Shown here: positions 60,020 to 64,000 of the stretch, in pieces
Position numbering within the stretch: the first letter of the stretch is position 1
How the letters are laid out: each line of letters begins with the position of its first letter
Source: AP-15 sp963750195
GTDB taxonomy: Bacteria; Pseudomonadota; Alphaproteobacteria; ATCC43930; CGMCC-115725
DNA: 64,000 bases
Direction of reading: 5' to 3'
NCBI GenBank assembly: GCA_963750195.1
Contig: CAVVPS010000009.1
Coordinates: 62,001 to 126,000 of the forward strand
Program-made: the position numbers and the translations under genes
Notes under the pieces: generated by a model
Told to the model about the DNA's origin: nothing
The model's input: only the letters and a program-made list of their open reading frames with translations
Database searches by the model: none

Positions 60020-61057
60020 TTGGCGCGAGGGCGACCGGATAAGAGCTTGGCCCGTTTCGAGCGAATAGCATTGGTGCTGTCGGGCGGCGAGGCGCTCGGC
60101 GCCTATCAGGCCGGCGCTTACGCCGCGCTCGAAAAAAGCGGGGTGCGGCCGAATTGGATCGCCGGTACCGCGATCGGCGCGGTCAACGCCGCGATCATCG
60201 CCGGCAACCTACCGCACGAGCGGGTATTGCGGATGCGCCAATTCTGGCACGAAGTCAGCAGGCGGGCGGCGCAGCGCTCTCCCCGCAGGCTCGGACGGTG
60301 GGCGCAGAAAACAGCGGGCCGCTTTATCTCCCTTTTGCGCCGCGGCGCAGGGTTCACGCGGCCTGCGGCGGTAGTCTCGGCCTCCGAGCTGCGTGAATTA
60401 ATCGCCCAGGCCGTCGATTTCGAGCGCGTCAATTCCGGCGCCGTGCGCGTCGTTCTCGGCGCGGTCAACCTGGCGACCGGGGCAGAGACGTTCTTCGACA
60501 ATGACCGGCACGTGCTCGGCCTTGACCACGTGCTGGCCGGCACCCCGCTACCTGGGCTGCCGCCAGTCGCCATCGGCCGGCAGCTTTTTGGCGGCAGCGC
60601 AGTCCCGGTTTCGGCGTTGGACGAAGCCCGTCCGGCCGACACCCTGTGCTTTGCGGTCGACGGCTACGATCCCGCGCCCGGCGGTCACGGCGGGATTAGC
60701 CGCACCGCCCGCGAAATCGCCGCGTTGCGGCGCACCCACGATCTGCGCCGGATGATCGGGCTGCTCGGCGAGCGTCTGCCGCCAACGATGCGCGGCGAGA
60801 TCGACGTCAGCCGCTGCCTCGCCGAGGCCAGCGACGCGACGATGACGATCCTGCATCTCGTTCACGAAGGGAACGTCGCCGATCTCGCGGCGAAGATGGC
60901 CGACTTTTCGCCCGGCGCGGTGACGCGGCGCTGGAAGGCGGGGGAACGCGATGTGGCGACAAGCTTGGCCCATCCGCGCTGGCTCGCGCCGCCACCCCGG
61001 CTCTCGGGGGTTGTTGTCCATGAAGTTCGCGATGGCGTCGTCGCCCCGCCGCGCTGA
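60020..61057 (+). CDS. patatin-like (DUF3734) protein lacking the catalytic dyad
   Basis: Patatin fold with a C-terminal DUF3734-type extension, 345 residues. The oxyanion loop reads SGGEALGAYQAGAYAAL (GGE in place of GGG). The nucleophile elbow is GTAIGAVNAA, so A51 stands where GxSxG needs serine. The aspartate motif that is usually DGG reads LFGGSAVPVSAL, with F190 in place of Asp. The rest of the fold and the C-terminal REIAALRRTHDL and FSPGAVTRRWKAGERD region are intact. It should not hydrolyse lipids. TTG 60020 with AAGGAG 6 bases upstream is chosen over GTG 59912. It lies immediately upstream of phaZ, where active relatives are often found. Confidence 0.85.
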   Translation: MARGRPDKSLARFERIALVLSGGEALGAYQAGAYAALEKSGVRPNWIAGTAIGAVNAAIIAGNLPHERVLRMRQFWHEVSRRAAQRSPRRLGRWAQKTAGRFISLLRRGAGFTRPAAVVSASELRELIAQAVDFERVNSGAVRVVLGAVNLATGAETFFDNDRHVLGLDHVLAGTPLPGLPPVAIGRQLFGGSAVPVSALDEARPADTLCFAVDGYDPAPGGHGGISRTAREIAALRRTHDLRRMIGLLGERLPPTMRGEIDVSRCLAEASDATMTILHLVHEGNVADLAAKMADFSPGAVTRRWKAGERDVATSLAHPRWLAPPPRLSGVVVHEVRDGVVAPPR

Positions 61058-61093
61058 ACCTGCTACGCGTAAGAAATAAGCAACGTCGCGGCC

Positions 61094-61114
61094 ACTGCCC
61101 GCAGAAGCGGCAGT
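61094..61114 (+). terminator. possible terminator after the patatin-like gene
   Basis: ACTGCC (61094-61099) pairs with GGCAGT (61109-61114), extended inside by GC/GC with one bulged C and loop AGAA, and followed by CTTTGG. The T-run is weak. It would separate the patatin-like gene from phaZ. Confidence 0.3.
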
Positions 61115-61189
61115 CTTTGGCATCAGCCAAGAAACGTTAGACGAACTTTCGACGGGCTTGCCGTCGCTGCCAGGCGATCGTCCGCCCTC

Positions 61190-61220
61190 TTGCCTAAACC
61201 CTGGTCAAGACAAATATAAG
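61190..61220 (+). promoter_or_regulatory. candidate phaZ promoter
   Basis: In a locally AT-rich stretch, TTGCCT (61190-61195) and TATAAG (61215-61220) resemble -35 and -10 boxes, spaced 19 bases. They lie about 120 bases upstream of the phaZ ATG, after the possible patatin terminator. The spacing is long and no operator is evident. Confidence 0.3.
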
Positions 61221-61340
61221 GTTGAATTAAAAGGGCTTTTGAGATGGGATGCTTTAGCCTAATAATCGAACGAAACGGCGAGCCGTTTCGCTACTTCGGA
61301 CGTTTTCACGATCGAGAGCGGCCGGCATCTACGAGGGTAC

Positions 61341-62558
61341 ATGCTTTACGACGCCTACCAGGTACAAAACGACATTTTCGGGCCTGTGCGGCTGATGGCC
61401 GAGACAGCCCACGACTGGCTGCGCCGTCCATGGCCGCCGATCGGCGACATGCCTTGCGTGCGCAACGCCGCTGCGGCGATGGAGCTGCTGTCCCACTTTG
61501 GCATGTCGCATGAGCGGCCCGATTTCGGCATCAAATCGGTAACGATCGATAACAAAGAGATCGCCGTCATCGAGGAGGTTGTCGCCGCGCACCCCTTTTG
61601 CGAACTCCTCCATTTCCGCAAGGATACCACGCGCGAAGAACCAACGGTGCTCGTCGTGGCGCCGCTGTCAGGGCATTTCCCGACCCTGCTGCGCGGCACC
61701 GTCGAAACCATGCTGGCCGATCACAACGTCTATCTGACCGACTGGGCCAACGCCCGTGACGTCCCGCTGCTGCACGGAAGGTTCGATCTCGACGATTTCA
61801 TCGAGCTGGTGATCCGCTTTACCCGGCTTCTGGGGCCGCGCATCCATGTCATGGCGGTGTGCCAACCATCGGTCCCGGTGCTGGCGGCGGTGTCCTTGAT
61901 GGCGGCCGGAGGCGACCCCTGCCAGCCCGCTTCGATGATCCTTATGGGCGGGCCGATCGACACCAGGGTCAATCCAACAGCGGTCAACAGGTTTGCCGAG
62001 GCGCACACGCTCGATTGGTTTGACCGCACCGTCATCACCGCGGTGCCGGCGAGATATCCCGGCCGTTTCCGACGCGTCTACCCAGGGTTCCTGCAGCTCG
62101 CCGGGTTTCTCAGCATGAATTTCGATCGCCACGTCTCGGCACATTGGACGATGTTCCGCGACCTGGCCGACGGCAAAGGCGACAGTGCGGCAGCAACCCG
62201 CGCCTTTTACAACGAATACAGTGCAGTCATGGATCTGCCGGCGGATTTTTATCTGCAGACCATCGAGCGGGTGTTTCATTGCCACAACCTGCCTCAGGGC
62301 CGCTTCCGGGTTCGCCGCGATCTGGTCGTCCCGGCGGCGATCGAGCGCACCGCGCTGATGACGGTCGAGGGTGAGCGCGACGATGTCTGCGGGCCTGGCC
62401 AGACTGTCGCCGCGCACGCTCTGTGCACCGGCATCGTGCCGGTAAAAAAGACCCACCACCTCCAGCTCAAAGTCGGCCATTATGGCGTCTTCCACGGCCG
62501 CCGGTGGCAGACGGAGACCTATCCCAAGGTCAAGTCGTTCATCCGGGCGCAGGGCTAG
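61341..62558 (+). CDS. phaZ: intracellular polyhydroxyalkanoate depolymerase
   Basis: Mobilises stored poly(3-hydroxybutyrate) granules, 405 residues. It opens MLYDAYQVQNDIFGPVRLMA, a PhaZa1-type N-terminus. The nucleophile is C174 in MAVCQPSVPVLAAVSLM, replacing the serine of lipases, as in the Ralstonia enzyme. The middle has RVNPTAVNRFA and FLSMNFDRHVSAHW. Late family motifs are LMTVEGERDDVCGPGQT, with the Asp, and KVGHYGVFHGRRWQ with the His. So the Cys-Asp-His triad looks complete. Located next to a patatin-like DUF3734 gene, a common PHB-associated pairing. Confidence 0.92.
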   Translation: MLYDAYQVQNDIFGPVRLMAETAHDWLRRPWPPIGDMPCVRNAAAAMELLSHFGMSHERPDFGIKSVTIDNKEIAVIEEVVAAHPFCELLHFRKDTTREEPTVLVVAPLSGHFPTLLRGTVETMLADHNVYLTDWANARDVPLLHGRFDLDDFIELVIRFTRLLGPRIHVMAVCQPSVPVLAAVSLMAAGGDPCQPASMILMGGPIDTRVNPTAVNRFAEAHTLDWFDRTVITAVPARYPGRFRRVYPGFLQLAGFLSMNFDRHVSAHWTMFRDLADGKGDSAAATRAFYNEYSAVMDLPADFYLQTIERVFHCHNLPQGRFRVRRDLVVPAAIERTALMTVEGERDDVCGPGQTVAAHALCTGIVPVKKTHHLQLKVGHYGVFHGRRWQTETYPKVKSFIRAQG

Positions 62559-62644
62559 AGTTCCCTCTCCTGCCCTCCTGAGGGCAGGTTCGCTAGGGTG
62601 GGAGCCAAGCCCGCAGGCCGAGCGAGCCTGACGGGAGGAAGAGC

Positions 62645-63581
62645 ATGGCTATGACTGGCAAGGTCATCATCACCTGCGCGGTGACCGGCGGGATACATAC
62701 CCCGACGATGAGCCCCTATCTGCCGATCACGCCGGACGAGATTGCCCGCGACGCGATCGCCGCCGCCGAGGCTGGAGCGGCAATCCTGCACCTCCATGCC
62801 CGCGATCCGAAGGATGGGCGGCCGACCCCAGATCCCGCCGTGTTCATGCAATTCCTGCCGCGGATCAAGCAGGCGACGAAAGCCGTCGTCAACATCACCA
62901 CCGGCGGCGGTCTCGGTATGACCCTCGAGGAGCGCCTCGCCGCCCCGCTTCGCGCCCAGCCCGAGATGTGCTCGATGAACATGGGCTCGATGAATTTCGG
63001 GCTCTATCCGATGCTCGACCGCTACAAGGTCTGGAAATACGAGTGGGAACCCCAGTATCTCGATTCGACGCGGGATTTCATCTTCAAGAACACTTACAAA
63101 GACATAGAGCGCAGCCTCAAGGAGCTTGGCGAGGGTTGCGGCACGCGCTTCGAGTTTGAATGCTACGATGTCGGGCATCTTTACAACTTGGCTCATTTCG
63201 TCGAACGCGGCTTGGTCAAGCCGCCGCTGTTCGTCCAGACGATCTTCGGCATTTTTGGCGGCATCGGCGCCGATCCGGAAGAATCTCGCGCATATGAAGC
63301 GCATCGCCGACAAGCTGTTCGGCGATACCTACGCCTGGTCGATCCTCGCCGCCGGCCGCCACCAGTTGCCGCTAGTGACGATGGGCGCGATTATGGGCGG
63401 CAATGTCCGGGTCGGACTCGAGGATTCGCTTTGGATCGGCCGCGGCAAGCTTGCCACCAGCAATGCCGACCAGGTCAGCCGCATCCGCACGATCGTCGAG
63501 AATTTGTCGCTCGAAATCGCCACCCCGGACGAGGCGCGGGCAATGCTGGCGCTGAAGGGCGGCGACGCCGTCGCGTTCTAA
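62645..63581 (+). CDS. BKACE-family (3-keto-5-aminohexanoate cleavage) protein, interrupted by one frameshift
   Basis: Zinc-dependent beta-keto acid cleavage enzyme, about 311 residues, condensing a beta-keto acid with acetyl-CoA. Start ATG 62645 with GGGAGGAAGAGC upstream. VIITCAVTGGIHTPTMSPYLPITP opens the barrel. Zinc motif LHLHARDPKDGRPT (HxH), NITTGGG and MNMGSMNFG follow. At about 63285 (after GGIGADPE) there is one extra base and the protein goes on as NLAHMKRIADKLFGDTYAWSILAAGRH, then NVRVGLEDSLWIGRGKLATSNADQVSR, a classic BKACE terminus. Without correction the frame runs through into the next gene. Probably forms a catabolic pair with the CoA-transferase. Confidence 0.87.
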
Positions 63582-63598
63582 TCGGGAGCCGGCCATCG

Positions 63599-64000
63599 AT
63601 GATCGACAAACGCGTGCGAACCCTTGCCGAGGCGGTGGCGGGCATAAAGGATGGGTCGGTCGTGTTGTGCGCCGGGTTCGGCGGTGCAGGGCTGCCCGAT
63701 GCATTGTGCGAAGCGGTGATCGAGCAGGGTGCGCGCGATCTGACCGTCGTCGCCAACAACGCCGGCACTGGCCGCACCGGGCTCGCGGCGTTGATGGCTG
63801 CTGGCCGGGTGCGCAAGATCGTGTGCTCGTTTCCGCGCAGCTCGGGCTCGGTTGTGTTCGAAGAACTCTATTCCGCCGGCAAGATTGAGCTGGAATTGCT
63901 ACCTCAGGGAACGCTCAGCGAGCGCATGCGCTGCGCCGCCGCCGGACTCGGGGGTTTCTATTCGCCGGTATCAGTTGGGACTAGGCTCGCCGAGGGCAAG
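63599..64000 (+). CDS. 3-oxoacid CoA-transferase subunit A (partial)
   Basis: The first 134 residues of a family I CoA-transferase alpha subunit, continuing beyond the window. It starts at ATG 63599, 18 bases after the BKACE stop, with TCGGGAG nearby. Motifs: AVAGIKDGSVVLCAGFGGAGLPDALCEAVI, in which the CoA-binding glycine motif is present, then DLTVVANNAGTG, and ELLPQGTLSERMRCAAAGLGGFYSPVSVGT. It probably moves CoA between succinyl-CoA and acetoacetate or a related oxoacid. The BKACE product (acetoacetate and an acyl-CoA) would be a logical substrate. Subunit B should follow. Confidence 0.9.
   Translation, partial: MIDKRVRTLAEAVAGIKDGSVVLCAGFGGAGLPDALCEAVIEQGARDLTVVANNAGTGRTGLAALMAAGRVRKIVCSFPRSSGSVVFEELYSAGKIELELLPQGTLSERMRCAAAGLGGFYSPVSVGTRLAEGK

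Noticed and set aside
1..64000. tRNA or rRNA genes
   Set aside because: No T-arm-like GGTTCGANTCC with matching acceptor stem, and no rRNA-like sequence, was seen by eye; a covariance search would be decisive.

Overview
The window is GC-rich chromosomal DNA, densely coding on both strands. Gene content points to an alphaproteobacterium, probably Rhodospirillales- or Hyphomicrobiales-like: ftsK-lolA-xthA order, UbiH-type hydroxylases, many acyl-CoA, FAH, BKACE and CoA-transferase catabolic genes, an intracellular PHB depolymerase, and short palindromes of the kind often scattered in such genomes. The exact order is inference. No rRNA, tRNA or CRISPR was found.

Layout. 0-7.7 kb: folB-folP, two small secreted proteins, an enoyl-CoA hydratase/isomerase coupled to a Pro/Tyr-rich lipoprotein, an amidohydrolase, an S41 protease homologue lacking its catalytic residues, a thioesterase and a glyoxalase-like protein. 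7.9-9.1 kb: a decayed IS5-type transposase. 9.2-12.2 kb: membrane adenylate cyclase, alkB and a frameshifted Asp-box propeller protein. 12.2-12.95 kb: non-coding, with a CCGGGAA repeat cluster. 12.96-25 kb: two acyl-CoA dehydrogenases, a wrecked acyltransferase, cupin, FAH hydrolase, aminotransferase, aldo/keto reductase, an orphan TRAP binding protein, a flavin oxidoreductase and a UbiH-type monooxygenase. 25.2-30.7 kb: ftsK, lolA, a glutamine amidotransferase-like hydrolase, xthA and a methyltransferase. 30.7-46.7 kb: a cNMP-binding protein and an unusual ABC exporter, divergent from a long co-directional block of four glycosyltransferases, a deacetylase, a small membrane protein and a complete SBP5-type ABC importer. 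This block looks like a surface-glycan locus joined to a peptide/oligosaccharide importer. 46.7-55 kb: MBL hydrolase, FAD monooxygenase, CHRD protein, questin-oxidase-like protein, threonine-synthase-like enzyme, membrane protein and an SBP56 methanethiol-oxidase homologue. 55.2-64 kb: a three-enzyme catabolic set, GST, two c-type cytochrome genes, a patatin homologue lacking its catalytic dyad next to phaZ, then BKACE and the start of a CoA-transferase.

Two themes recur. First, at least nine genes whose families are clear change frame by a single base while the rest of the protein stays intact. This suggests either uncorrected indel errors or recent decay, and such genes are reported here as one unit across the shift. 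Second, two hydrolase homologues (S41 and patatin) carry substitutions at all the expected catalytic residues without other decay, so they look like genuine pseudoenzymes. The most unusual protein is the ABC exporter at 31.3-34.1 kb. Its nucleotide-binding domain carries an internally duplicated insert of almost 300 residues and altered Walker A and B motifs.
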